Assembly: GCA_051453625.1 (NCBI GenBank)
Contig: JBOZIK010000001.1
Span: 229,037,726 to 229,101,725 of the forward strand
Length of the DNA: 64,000 bases
Origin: Welwitschia mirabilis
Lineage: Eukaryota > Gnetophyta > Gnetopsida > Welwitschiales
Direction of reading: 5' to 3'
This document shows, piece by piece, positions 13,000 to 24,299 of the stretch; position 1 is the first letter of the stretch, and each line of letters opens with the position of its first letter. The notes under the pieces were generated by a model. The model saw nothing but the letters and a program-made list of their open reading frames with translations, searched no databases and was not told the DNA's origin. The position numbers were made by a program, and so were the translations under genes.

Positions 13000-13870
13000 A
13001 TTCATTGATTTAGTGGGGTGATATGGTCCGATTCAAAGGGTTCAATAACTTCCAAATCTTCCTGTTCTCAGGTTTTCACTCTTTAATCTAGGAAATAACA
13101 AATCATAAACAATATTGTGTTTGAGAAAAAAATTATAATCCATTTAGCACATAGACATTGTGCCTATTGGAAGTTATCAATGAGTTCTAATTCTCCATTT
13201 TTAGTTGGATGGCAACATATTTATCAATTGACTTTGTTAAGAAAATTTTATCATTTGAAATTGATTACTTAAAGATCTTTAATAGAGATTCAAGCTTTTT
13301 GTAATGATTAAAGGTAGTTGCCCAATAGAAGGAATAGACGATATGAGTACTTGGAACAATAGACTTATGCACTAGGAATTTCCTTACACAAGATAGTTTC
13401 TTCATTTTTCATTTATCGATGTTCTTTTTCACTTTAGCAAGAGTCTTCTCCCAAAGCTTAGAGGTTATCCCATCAAGGGATAATGGTATACCTAGAATCC
13501 TGATAATGCCGTTCTATCTACTAATATTCCAAAAACTAAAGATCACTTTTACAATTATATAAAAAGGATTTCTCCCAATTGATCCTAGATCCTAAAAGTG
13601 TAATATGCTTGATTGTCTTAGGAAGCCTATCAAAAGTTTTTCCCATTCTTTATTAAAGAAAAATAAATCATTAAAAAAATACACATTTATCATTTACTTA
13701 AAATCACAATTGATTCTAATGCCTTTTATCTATCTATCATATTTCCTAGTGCAATAACTTAAAAAATCATCTATCATGATAAATAAAAAAGGGGCAATTG
13801 GGCAACCCCATCATACTAACCTTTCTATTAAAAAAATATTAAAAATTCCTACATCAATTGTTATTGAAAC
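13000..13870 (-). pseudogene. LINE (non-LTR) reverse-transcriptase remnant
   Basis: The minus strand carries the C-terminal half of a plant LINE RT. Near 13800 it reads GLPNCPFFIYHDR, in place of a GDPLSPFLFIIVAD-type box. Near 13480 a GIPLSLDGITSKLWEKTL stretch matches the LPLG...VWD region, followed by KVKKNIDK-stop-KMKKLS, a LVHKSIVPSTHIVY stretch, and a YKKLESLLKIFK stretch in place of the family's IEKLQRDFLW. All frames are broken. No zf-RVT zinc motif could be found to its left, so the 3' end is lost or too decayed. It ends about 300 bp before the VPS9a-like exon. Confidence 0.68.
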
Positions 13871-14178
13871 ATCAACATCAGATAAAATAGATAAATTTAT
13901 TAATATAATACTATAAATGTCACAAAATTTTATTAAATACTTAAACAATATTCTTTATGTTTTTTTAAATGTAAACCCAAACGTGCAACAAACGAAACCC
14001 ATACGTTAACACTTACAGGTATATACTGGCAGAAGTAAGCAAATCTTCAAATGAAAGGAAAGAAGAGCTTGAAGAATGAAATAGAGCAGAGTCTTTGTCT
14101 GCTGTGGAGACTATCGCAATGAATTTCTGCTGTCTTTTGATCACCTTCAGAATTGAATTCATTTGAAAACTAGGAAAC

Positions 14179-14316
14179 ATGCAGCACATCGATGTGTTCA
14201 ATGCAGCAACTGCTTCTCTCAATTTTCATGACTTTCTGCAACGAATGCGACATTGCTCTGCTGGTGATCTTGTTTGCTCCATCAAAAGATTTTCTAATTT
14301 GTTCGTTTCCCTTTCT
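14179..14316 (+). other. VPS9a-like exon A (46 codons)
   Basis: Open from ATG 14179 for exactly 46 codons to a perfect GTAAGT donor at 14317. It starts MQHIDVF and contains HDFLQRMRHCSAGDLVCSIK, which parallels the HDFLERMR...SAGDFVKSIK start of plant VPS9a. The 70-codon minus-strand frame at 14013-14222 overlaps it and is a shadow. Confidence 0.8.
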
Positions 14317-14528
14317 GTAAGTGTCGTTACCCTGTTCAGAGCTTGATCAGAGTAGAAAGTATAGCAATGAAAGCAAGTGTTCTTGTCCCTACTTTAACCG
14401 CAGAATTGCTCTGGATAATTTTTTAAGGCTTGATAGGTTGAAGCTCTGGCGTCTGTTTTATCCCTGCAAATCCGAAGTAATTCTCCTAAGGTACTCATAA
14501 TGCTGAAGACAGAGGGGCGATTTGCCAG

Positions 14529-14641
14529 CTAACATGAATATGATGTCTTAATGAGTCAGATATTTCTGCACAAGCATGGAGGAAGCTATTCGAAGTCATC
14601 TTTTATGGGAAACAGAAAATGAAATTGATAATGCCTCTGAG
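14529..14641 (+). other. VPS9a-like exon B
   Basis: Follows a TTTGCCAG acceptor. HEYDVLMSQIFLHK is read in one frame, then an extra C at 14575 shifts to the frame MEEAIRSHLLWETENEIDNASE, where the family is continuous. The expected donor after GAG at 14641 reads AT instead of GT. The 51-codon open frame 14576-14731, with a hydrophobic tail, arises by reading on into the intron. Confidence 0.75.
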
Positions 14642-15264
14642 ATATTACTATTTTTTGCTATCTTATTTACAGCATTGTTGTTATTATCAATAATGTTAAT
14701 TAGACGCATTCGTTCTGTCAACATCAACTAGGAAACATTGAAAGGTAAATATCTGATTAAAAATTGAAATCGTAACCAGTTCAAGAAACTAGCGTAACTG
14801 CGTTAGCAACATACCATTTCTGTGAACATCGACTATGAAATACTGAAAAGATGTCTTTTGTTAAATTATTAAAATTTCTGGCATGAAGACTGCATAGGGC
14901 GCCCTCTTATCATTTCTCCACAATTCTTTTTACTGCCATTTGTTAGCCACTGTTCTCTGTTTCACTTATATGCAATATTTGCAATACGGGAATTCTTTTC
15001 CTTGCATCCTGAAATACTGAAACAAAAAGATATTTGTCGGTGGAAAAAAAAGGAAGGAAAAAGGAAAATCTTAAAATTCAAGGTCGCACAGTTCACCCTT
15101 GCAAATTGTTACAAGGTGAACTTAAATAGCAATCTATCAAAAAAAGATTAAAAAGGGGAAAAAAAAGAAACTCCTGTACCCATCATTTCTTTTATTGTTG
15201 ACATGCCAAGACAAAAGAGCCAAGACACAGTTGGAAGAGTGTGTGCAAAGTAGCTTAAAAGGAG

Positions 15265-15285
15265 TCTCTCTCTCTCTCTCCCTCT

Positions 15286-15333
<48 letters not shown>
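15265..15333. repeat. CT/GA microsatellite
   Basis: About 69 bases of TC dinucleotides with a few CCC interruptions near 15280-15292. It makes the Arg-Glu repeat in the spurious minus-strand frame 15137-15439. Confidence 0.95.
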
Positions 15334-15337
<4 letters not shown>

Positions 15338-17091
15338 AAAGGAAGTGAATGGCAAGAAAGGGGAGTGAAATCGAAATCTCAAGTCAGAAGGACGGAAGGT
15401 GAACCTGATTCCTATGATTTTTGTTTCCCACTGGCCCATTGACTTATTGCAAGTTTTGCAAACTCAAGAACGTGTTAATTGTGTTGGAAATTTTAGTAAA
15501 TGGAAATTCTGCTAATCATTTCGGTGTTTACTAAAGCATGTTACTGATTTGTTCCATTACATCATGCACATTGTAAGTTCTTAGAAAACACAGACACAGA
15601 CAGGAAATGCTGCTAACATATGTGTTTACTAAAGTATGTTATTAACTTGTTCAATTTCATCACACACATTGTAACTTTCTATAAAATTTAGGTTCAAATA
15701 CAAATATGCATATGTGTGTGTGCGAATCCATTGGAAAATTTCAAAAAGAGAGATTTCTTTATCCAGCTGTACTTGTTAACCAAATAGACACTCAGGTGAT
15801 CTAGAAATAGCCTTACATATATTAGAAGAAAGTTATATATTAGGGTCATTAAGATAATGCCATGTAAATGAAATAAGTATGGGAAGCAAGATGATTAAGA
15901 GGCAATGTTGAAGATAAAATTAAATAGAATCTACATCCATATTATTGCTTACTGAACTTATTTTGATAAATCATGAACTTTAAAATCAATCCTTTGATAT
16001 TTCATGGAATCTATGCGGAATGGCAACTCATAAGCAACTTCACAACAAAATTCGTAATCATATGGAGTCAGAGAATGGATGTTTTATGATCCATGTTGGA
16101 ATTTGCTACAGCTTTTTAGTTAGTTATGGAACTATTAAGAAGGTACTTATGCGTTGCTGAAGGCACTTATTTGTTTCTAAAAGTCATATACAGAGCCTGT
16201 CATTTAATCCTTAATATAAATTCTCATACCTATATTTTGATATTGATATTTAATCATTACTCCTTTGAAATTTGACTTCATCCTATCTTTGAGATTGTTT
16301 TTGATATTCCATCTACTTTCCGTAATTTGTCTTGAAATCAAAGTTTATCATAGAATCATATTCCCTAAATTTAGTCTTAAGTTCTAATCATAGATTTATT
16401 TTAGTGGCTACATTTTCACTTACTTAAAATCTTATCCATAACTCCAATTTAAAAAATAAACTCACCTTCCAAAGAAACTATGAGAAAAAGCTTAGGTAAC
16501 ATTGTTTAATAATGTGAAACTATGACTTATTTTAATGTAAATACCAGAAATAAGATATTTTTAAGATAAAAACCTCATTTTTAAAAAGTGTCACAACGCT
16601 TTTGATTTGTAATTTCAAATAGGAAATGGTCGCCCAACTCATTCTCTAGGATTTTTTTCCTCTGTAAAAGAGCCTCAGGACGTCATTTGTAATCATGCAT
16701 AGTCTGGAAATCCCTTGTTGCCTTGAGATCTATTGTGCTAGGGAAGTATTCCATACTTCTAGTGATGTTTCAAGTCACCTTGTGTATGAGAGTTTGATTA
16801 TGCATTTAATTGAGATCCAAGTGTAATTCATCATTGGAAATTTGTCATTCCTGGCCTTTGAATAATGAAGCACAATCTTTTCATTTCAAATCTTCTGGTT
16901 TTTGTTGATTTGTAAGTTCTTTTTTACAAATGAAAATATAGGGTTTTTCACTCTTTTGAAGTCTAGTGTTTAACCCACCTCAAGACTGAAAATCCTCTAT
17001 GTTACAAGCATTGTGATCTTCTTGTTTTAAGTGCTTTTACCCTTACTATTTCAAAGGTTTTCATCCTTAAGACTCTACATGGTCAGGCTTG

Positions 17092-17290
17092 TAACATCAA
17101 AATTTGATGTATTTAATGATGTGGCAATGCAAGTCATCTCTCTCTGAACATAGCCGTTGTTCATGTCCCTATTACATCACAAGCAATGTGGGACCCTGCA
17201 TTTTAACTCAAAGTCACAAAACCCCAACACTTAACCAACTTTCCACTATGGGCATCTGACCTCCCCCAGCTAGGACATACACAGAAGTTG
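17092..17290 (+). repeat. dispersed repeat, left copy
   Basis: Begins with GTAACATCAAAATTTGATGT and ATTTAATGATGTGGCA. The same sequence occurs reversed at 24090-24292, with similarity continuing about 200 bp (the AACACTTA region and the GGACAT/GGGCAT region). The core CATCAAAATTTGATG is a 7+1+7 palindrome. Confidence 0.7.
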
Positions 17291-17306
17291 ACATCCAAGA
17301 CAGCCA

Positions 17307-17470
17307 ACTTAGGTTTGAAAACCTAAAGGCCTTTAAAACCCCAACAGGAGAAACCAACCATGTTTTGACAGTTGACATTCTATTGGATGTTCAAAACAAC
17401 CTTAAAACTTAGGTTTGAATGCCTAAATGCCTTTAGAACCCCAATGGGACCAACCTACCCCATTTTGATG
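17307..17470 (+). repeat. degenerate 100-bp direct repeat
   Basis: The segment starting ACTTAGGTTTGAAAACCTAA at 17307 recurs exactly 100 bases later as ACTTAGGTTTGAATGCCTAA at 17407. Both run on through a CCTTTARAACCCCAA stretch to a CATTTTGA or GTTTTGA end. Confidence 0.75.
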
Positions 17471-19241
17471 CCTGGTGGGTCCCTAAAGACCCTAAAAATG
17501 CTAATGCCCCTTATTTTGAGTCTAATGCCATTTTGACTACCCATCTATCAGCAAAGCATTCAAGCATTCTAGATTTCATCCAAAGCCTAGATGCAATCTC
17601 ATTCAAATACCTATGTAATTTATCATATCCATTCATCTAGGAATCCTCAAGCCAAACAACAGTATCCTACAAATATCTGTAAAACTCTAGGGCATGCATG
17701 GGTGCTTGCATTGCTGATTGATTTAATAAAAATGAGCTTTGTCACTCTCTATTGAATCCATGCTATCTTGTTTCTGCAGATTGTGGCTCAAACACCAAAT
17801 AAAGCCTCCTTGTATACCTGCAGTTCCCTATTTGGAAGGTGTGTGCTATGAAGGAAGAAATGGTGCTGCAGTATGGCAGATTGAGATGTCAACTGTTTTC
17901 TCTAATCACAATATAACTACATAAACACCATCCTTAATAGTATAACAAATATAATTAGCACAAAATTGTTGGCATCAATGACAAGACTCATGAATCTCCT
18001 AATTAAAAGAATGTTTGCTTTATTTTCTATTTCATTGGCAAAGTCAACTATTTAAAGTATTGCTTCTTTAAAAATTTTATTAAAGTAAAAACTAATATGA
18101 AAACTCAAAGAAAGAACAAAGCAAGGATGTACAGAGAGGAGTCGTCTATCAAATGGTGGTAGCATAAGATAGCTAACAATAATGCTTATTGAATCTTGTG
18201 GGGTCAGTCTCTTGTGGCAGGAGTTTACCTTACGTGGAGTAGGAGATTACGTCACAAATTATATAAAATATTTTGTAAAACATCATGATAGATTGTTAAA
18301 CATTATTATATAGTATGATTTTGGCAAGATGCCTTTACTGCTAGAGCAAAAAGATAAACTGGCAAGAATAAAGAGAAAGATCCTTAAATGATAGATTTCT
18401 AGGGAGCAAAATTCCCATGAAATCTAATTTGAAGCAGTGTCAATTCACAAGGGACTGAAGTAACCACTTATTCATCATGAGCAACACGATAAACCAAGAT
18501 AGACCAAATAAGTCCTAAACTTCAATTGCCCAAGGTATAAATATCTGGAAAAGGATGCAGTCATACACAAAAATCAATAACCTAAAGGAAAACCAATCTG
18601 AGAATGGCAAAAATCAAAGATGCATTTGATGTATCATAGTTATGTGCACTCAAATTCCTAGCACAAAACAGTAGCGAGAAATGAACACAAATTTGAAATA
18701 ACAAATGAGAGACAATGAAAATGTCTTTCTGAGGGTGCTGTAAGCCTGTAACAGAGTATGGAAATCCTTTTTAAACCTTTTTGATAGAATCTTCTGAAGA
18801 TCAAATGAATCGTAATGGTTTCATCATGAAAGCAATCCAAGATAAAACTTTGTATCTATAAGTTTTTGTCTCAATCCTAGAAGACATCAAAGTTATAAAA
18901 TTGGAAGTGACATATGTGGAAGTGCTATGAGGTTTCCCAGTACATGTAATAGTTGAGAAATGCTTCAATGTATATAGTAAGCAAGTTGCAGCATTTCCAT
19001 ATTTTTCTTCAATGTGTTAATGTACACCATTGCACTCAATTTTGTAAATACCTAATGCTTTAGCATATAAATTTTTTAATTAATTTGTCTCAATATCTGA
19101 TTTTTCTTTTTTTTCTTTGCTTTCTTCTTTCCTAAAACTAACTACACTTGGGAAATTTTTAGTAATGACTAACTTAAAATATGTCAAGAATTCTGAATAA
19201 TCAATAACATTAGAAAAAATTGTTTTCATTCTCGTGCTCAG

Positions 19242-19410
19242 GGATTGGAGAAATATCTAATGACAGTTATTTAATCAAGCATTTGCAATTCCAGATGATT
19301 TAAAGAAAGATGAGGAACTTACTGAAAAGATGAGCTTACTGCTCCCATTTGTTCGTCCAGAACATCTTGATATACATGTTGACCTTAAAAATGAAATGCC
19401 TTGGCTGGCA
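19242..19410 (+). other. VPS9a-like exon C
   Basis: Follows a CTCAG acceptor and begins GLEKYLMT; two bases are missing before LFNQAFAIPDDLKKDEEL, after which EKMSLLLPFVRPEHLDI and NEMPWLA are in one frame. Its 169 bases are two short of a 57-codon exon. The expected CAG|GT end reads GCATATC. Confidence 0.82.
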
Positions 19411-19852
19411 TATCTTGCCTTTCCTTTCATATTATCTTCTCTTATATTGATCTTCCTAATCAGAAAAACATGTTGCCTATTTCATAAGAGCATTTGTTTC
19501 TATTTTTAAATGCCAGGTTTCTGATTTTGAAATTGTTATTATGAGCCTTTTCTTTCTCATGAATGCTTAAAACATATCTATTACTTCTTATACTACACTC
19601 GTTGCATCCTTTAATATATCATCATTATTTTTGTACTTGGATGCTCTTTCTTTGCAAGTGTGATTTGAGTTGAGGTCTAAGTTCTTACACATAATAAGAA
19701 TAATACTAATGATTGTGTTGCATATTGAAGACTAGTAATAATTCTGTAATATTAGTAGCCAGTGATTAATAATGGACTACACCACTCACAAGAACTACTT
19801 AGGGGCAAGACTATTCAATAAGCATCTAATATTAAAGGCTTGGATAGAAAGA

Positions 19853-19963
19853 TGGAAGTAAATATGGGAAATTCTCTTTCAGTATTTGGAGAGGAGTCTC
19901 CTTTGATGTCATCTTCGCTTGTGGTACTCACTGAGCTTGATTATGTGATTACATCAATGTGAG
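19853..19963 (+). CDS. short unassigned open frame, exon-like
   Basis: Thirty-six codons from ATG 19853 to TGA, including VFGEESPLMSSSLVVLTELD. A TCTCTTTCAG acceptor-like site lies inside at 19892, just before GTATTTGGAG or TATTTGGAG. It lies 440 bp downstream of VPS9a-like exon C, on the same strand. I do not recognise it. It could be a further exon scrap of that locus or chance. Confidence 0.25.
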
Positions 19964-21047
19964 ACACAGTTCTTTCTCTTTTTATTTGGAGTACGTAGGA
20001 ATTCAACAAACATGCCAATTGGACAAGCAATCATGTTATGACATAACCATCTCCTCTGCTCAGCCTGTTATTTAACAAATCTCTCTTAATTACATGTACC
20101 CTATTATAATTTGTATACTTGGTGCTCAGCTTCATCAATTAAGCAAATTGATTAACTTGTAACTGCTCAATTACTGAGTTTACTTATATTATTTTCAATC
20201 TTTTATGTAACACTCACCCAGAGTTTGAAGTCCATTGGTTAAGTAAATTTGTAGAGTGCATGGGTGAAGCGGACAAACTTACTCTACATATTTAGGAGAT
20301 ATGTAGTGATTATTAACTCTTTTCTCCCTCTCACTGATAAAGCCAACCATTTAAAAAAAAAAAAAAGGCCCAACAAATTTGCTCCCTTGTTGGAGTGACT
20401 GATATTAATTAAGGGATTACCGAAGATACATTTGTAGATGATGAGGAGTTATGTACTTTCATGAAGTATTCTTCCCTCTAGTTAAATTTCTCTTAATTTT
20501 CCAGTTACTGCCTATTTGAGTATGTACTTGAACCAAATTGCCATATTTCATTTATAATATTATTTATTTATTTTCCATATTCTTTTTTTTAATTCTTTGC
20601 CTCTGTTGATCCTAGGTTCTATGAGAACGCAATATTAATGGAGTGGAAAATTTAGAAAGGACTATGCAGAAGCAGTCATTGACATGAACAATGTACTAAG
20701 CAAACTCTAACAATTGAAAAAGAAAGTACCTTTTATAAGCAGAATGAAGAATAGTTTCTCTAAGTATATGGGTTTCCTAATCCCTACAAGATAATCCCTT
20801 TTAAGAGGGATAACACTAACATTTATGGTAAGGATGATTTTATGGCTGAAAATGATGGAGCTTGATGAAGGATCTTGTGGATTTAAATATTTTTCTACAG
20901 AACAGACATAAGATATATAAATGCATAGACAAAATATTGCTAAGCTGCTGAAAACTCACAAAGTCTTTGCAAAACTAGTAAGAACAATGATAAGCTTGAT
21001 TTACAACAAATGAAATAGTTCCTGTATTAATAAATCAGCATTACAAA

Positions 21048-21440
21048 TGTTATGATGTGAAGCCAAATTTTACATTAAATTTGTTATATTATATTGTAAT
21101 GTTGTAAAGGAAGGTTATCCCTTGGTAGTTGATTACATGTTGTAATTAAAAGTTAAAATCCAACTTGGGAGTAATGGAGGATGAGATTTACATTTTTGAA
21201 GCTTGACTTTGGTTAAAAATCCTAACCTTATTTAAAGGGCTCGAATCTTTACACATTGTATGTGACAGGTTCATTTGCATGACTAGAAATAGAGTTGTTC
21301 CTTCACTCATGGATGTCTAACTTTGAGGGTTTTACTTAGTAAATTTGTGTGTCTTGTGACTCCTCTTGTTTTGCATTTTTGGCTGTTTTATGCTTCACCA
21401 TTTTTGTTGTTGTTGAGTGTAATTTTTTATTGTAGTGCTA
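21048..21440 (+). repeat. 5' LTR of a deleted copia element
   Basis: Begins TGTTATGATGTGAAGCCAAA and matches 22852-23160 and 23655-23755: shared stretches include TAATGTTGTAAAGGAAG, AAAAATCCTAACC and GTGTGTCTT. The right edge is approximate because the PBS has decayed. Confidence 0.75.
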
Positions 21441-21673
21441 ATAGAGGTTCAAGTTTTGATCCTTGCATTGTAGCAATTGAATAAACAAGGATACAGCGTA
21501 GAAGTCTAGAGAAGGTGGATCTAGTTTTTTTCACCTTGTTTCAGCTCTAGTGGTCCTATGTAGAGATTGGTGGGGATCTCTAAGAATGTGTAGTGTCAAC
21601 TTGGAGAATTTGTGGCTTTTACTAAACTATGCTTGATTGTTTTTTATTTCCTTATGGATTCTTGATTTAGTGG

Positions 21674-22460
21674 AAGCCATGGATGCAAATATGGCTAATG
21701 TTGAAAAGTTTGATGGAAGGTATTATAGTTTGTGGAAGATGAAAATCACAAATTTGTTGTACAAGAAAGGATGAGATGTTTTTTGGGCAAGCCTTTGTCT
21801 ATGTCTAGTGAGCAATGGTCAATGTTGGATTAAATGGCACTTGGCATAGTCTGTAGGCACATCAAGAATTCAACCTTGACCAAGCACCAAAAAGAACAAA
21901 TGACGCTAAGGCTATTAAAAAGAATGGACATGTGTTTCCAAGCTACAAATGCATGCAATAGGGTTTATCTTTATAGAAAATTGCATCAAATGGATAATGT
22001 TAGAATTTGAGAAGCTATTAGATTTCTTAACATGATTTAATGCCATAGTGGCAAATATGGAAGTAGTAAATTATGAGATTTTGGGTGATAAATGCTCGTG
22101 TGATAAATGCTCATTAATGATGTTGGGTGCATTATAGGAAAGCTAGATCCATGTAGTAATAGCAATTAGTGCCCATACCTTTTTCGACATGGGCTATGAT
22201 GTTGTTGCTAGTATTTTCAAGATGGACTAATTGATACATTGGGGGATGAATGGATTTTTATCTAAGGTCAGAGCTCTATTTGTAGGTGGAGGTTGAAAGA
22301 AGAAAAAAGCAACAAACAATTTGCTAGAAATGCAATAGGAAAGGATATGTAAAGAGAAACATTCTAGTGCATAGGCATAATGTTGATTAGTCTAACCAAG
22401 TCAAGTCTTTGGAACATGTTGATGATGTCATTGTGGAGGATGATCCTTTCACACTTTAAT
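21674..22460 (+). pseudogene. copia gag remnant of the deleted element
   Basis: Plus-strand ATG at 21679 opens MDANMANVEKFDGRYYSLWK followed by MKITNLLYKKG-stop, the classic FDGxNFxxWKxxM..LL start of copia gag. A decayed zinc knuckle near 22320 reads C-stop-KCNRKGYVKRN, with His changed to Tyr and the last Cys lost. Many frameshifts. No RT or integrase follows before the 3' LTR, so pol was lost by deletion. Confidence 0.72.
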
Positions 22461-22839
22461 GCTTCTTAACTCAAGTTATAGTATATTCTTCTTACATCAT
22501 GACATATTGTCAGGGGAGTTATATCATATTTTGTTCTTTGGTTTGTTTCAATTTCAGGAGGTATATGTCTATATGTTAATGTAGAAGTTCATCAAAATTG
22601 ATGGCATTGGACTTGTCTTGAATAGTGTTGATTGTGTTAAGTTTGTTTCCATAGTTTAATGCAAGATCTTTGTGTGCTAAAGGGTTTTTGAAGGCCTTGC
22701 TGGAAAAAAACCATATGGTGTATAGCTTCTAATATATTGTGGTTGCAACCCAACTCTTCTCTAGCATGATCTAGCTTGATTTGGCTAGTTTGGAAATGCA
22801 TGGTTGTTTTAGTAGGATGGAGAAATGTAGAGTTGTCTT

Positions 22840-22851
22840 CAAGTAGGAGAT
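22840..22851 (+). other. polypurine tract of the deleted copia element
   Basis: AAGTAGGAGAT directly before the TGTTATGAT start of the 3' LTR, a one-step change from the usual copia AAGTGGGAGAT. Confidence 0.7.
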
Positions 22852-23765
22852 TGTTATGATATGAAGCCAAATCTTATATTAGAGTTCTTATGTTCTACTA
22901 TAATGTTGTAAAGGAAGTCTAGGCCTTGGTTGTCCATTTACATCTTGTAACTAAATACTAAAGTATAAAGCAAGACATAGGAGTAAATGGAGGGTGACAT
23001 TTACAGTTTTTGAAGCTTGGCATGGCTTAAAAATCCTAACCTATTTAAAGGGTTTGGATCCTTCTACATTTTATGGTGATAAGTTCATTCGCATGACTGG
23101 TAATACAACTATTTCTTCTTTCATGGATGTTTCTCTCTATATTTGAATGCTTTACTATTAGCAAAACAAATGTATCATAAAACAAGATGAGCAGAAATTA
23201 AAAGCATATATAAAATGTAATGAGGTTTGGCCCCCTTTCTAGCCTACTTCCTTAGGATGGTAATGAAAAGCTCATATTAGCATTGAAAAGGTCTAAAGAA
23301 TATGAAATAATCTATATATAAGAGAGAGTTTTGGCCTAAAGCAACAAAATCCTAAATGATTCCTAATCAACATATTGACTTTTTTTATGTTATAATTTAT
23401 TTAATAGCTACCCCAAGGTGATTTTATAATCCAATCCATGTTTTCCAATCANNNNNNNNNNNNNNNNNNNNNNNNNNNNNNNNNNNNNNNNNNNNNNNNN
23501 NNNNNNNNNNNNNNNNNNNNNNNNNNNNNNNNNNNNNNNNNNNNNNNNNNNATTTTATAATCCAATCCATGTTTTCCAATCACATGGAGTTAACATACTG
23601 GTATAACAAATAAGGGAATAAAATTAAATTTGGCTCCATATTACAACATTTACAAGTAAATATGTGTGTCTTCTTGCTCTTCTCACTTTGCATTTTTTCC
23701 CCTTGTTTTATGCTTTACTGTTTTTGTTGTTGCTATGTGTAAAACTCTGATTTCTTGTAATAACA
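22852..23765 (+). repeat. 3' LTR of the deleted copia element, split by an insertion
   Basis: Matches the LTR at 21048 in two blocks, 22852-23160 and 23655-23755. Between them, about 490 bp of unrelated AT-rich sequence (including a 100-N gap) has been inserted after TTTACTATTA. Confidence 0.68.
23452..23551. other. assembly gap, 100 N, probably spurious
   Basis: The same 31 bases, starting ATTTTATAATCCAATCC, lie on both sides (23421-23451 and 23552-23582). The two contig ends probably overlap and the gap probably does not exist. Confidence 0.9.
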
Positions 23766-24089
23766 AGGGGATCATGATGCCCAAAACATATAAGACGTTT
23801 GTAGAATGATTTCTCTTAACGTTTAGAGTTCATTGATGAAACAATAAGATAAGATTCAAGGTTTTTGGTAAGATTGGACAATAGTTTTTGTTATAGACAA
23901 GGATGATTGATGGCTTAGATGATGAAGTAGTAGCTAAAATGACATTAGATTCAAAATAAAGGTTTTTCCAGTGTTTATAGGCAATTATAGCATTTTTAAG
24001 TAACTTGCCACATGTTAAAATGTAGTAGGCTATCCTCATTAAGATGTTTACGGCAATTGGGCATGCACATCTAAGTTACGTAGTCCTTT

Positions 24090-24292
24090 TGGGTTCCCAA
24101 ATGGGTAAGGTTTGGATGTCCAAGATAGGAAACTAGCTAAGTGTTTGGATTTTGAAAGTTTCTAGCTAAGAAAGGAACTTTTAAATATTGAATGAGATGC
24201 ATAGGATGTGCATAATAGGCTGTGGTTGCCTACACATGACATACAATGCCACATCATTAAATGCATCAAAATTTGATGTTATAGTTTATTAC
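24090..24292 (-). repeat. dispersed repeat, right copy (inverted)
   Basis: Reverse complement matches 17092-17290, including ATCAAAATTTGATG, TTTAATGATGTGGCA and the AACACTTAG region. Confidence 0.7.
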
Positions 24293-24299
24293 ATGATGC

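Larger units (their letters stand above)
14642..19241 (+). other. long intron of the VPS9a-like remnant
   Basis: About 4.6 kb between exons B and C. It holds a CT microsatellite, a dispersed repeat near 17092-17470 and otherwise plain AT-rich DNA. A 60-base piece at 17784-17843 between TTTCTGCAG and GTGTGT is open in one frame but matches nothing I know. Confidence 0.6.
14179..19410 (+). pseudogene. VPS9a-like RAB5 guanine-nucleotide exchange factor, N-terminal exons, broken
   Basis: Three plus-strand exon remnants match, in order, the N-terminal helical region of plant VPS9a, the exchange factor that activates RAB5-type GTPases on endosomes. Exon A gives HDFLQRMRHCSAGD, exon B gives SQIFLHK and MEEAIRSHLLW, exon C gives GLEKYLMT and later EKMSLLLPFVRPEHLDI. 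The exon order and the junction before GLEKY fit the family, and introns are kept, so this is not a processed copy. Lesions seen: an extra base in exon B, two missing bases in exon C, and no GT donor after exons B or C. The catalytic Vps9 domain and C-terminus were not found downstream. It is most likely a duplicated, decayed gene fragment; scaffold error is a weaker alternative. The family match is from memory of the protein and needs a search. Confidence 0.8.

Noticed and set aside
14013-14222. 69-codon minus-strand frame
   Set aside because: It overlaps VPS9a-like exon A on the opposite strand; the plus strand explains the conservation.
14576-14731. Small membrane protein of 51 residues
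   Set aside because: Its first 22 residues are VPS9a-like exon B and the hydrophobic tail is read-through into the intron after a lost donor site.
15137-15439. 100-codon minus-strand frame with an Arg-Glu repeat
   Set aside because: The repeat is the translation of a CT microsatellite; the flanks have no protein-like pattern.
17784-17843. Cryptic exon between TTTCTGCAG and GTGTGT inside the long intron
   Set aside because: Open in one frame but matches no part of the VPS9 family; splice-like words of this strength are common in AT-rich plant DNA.
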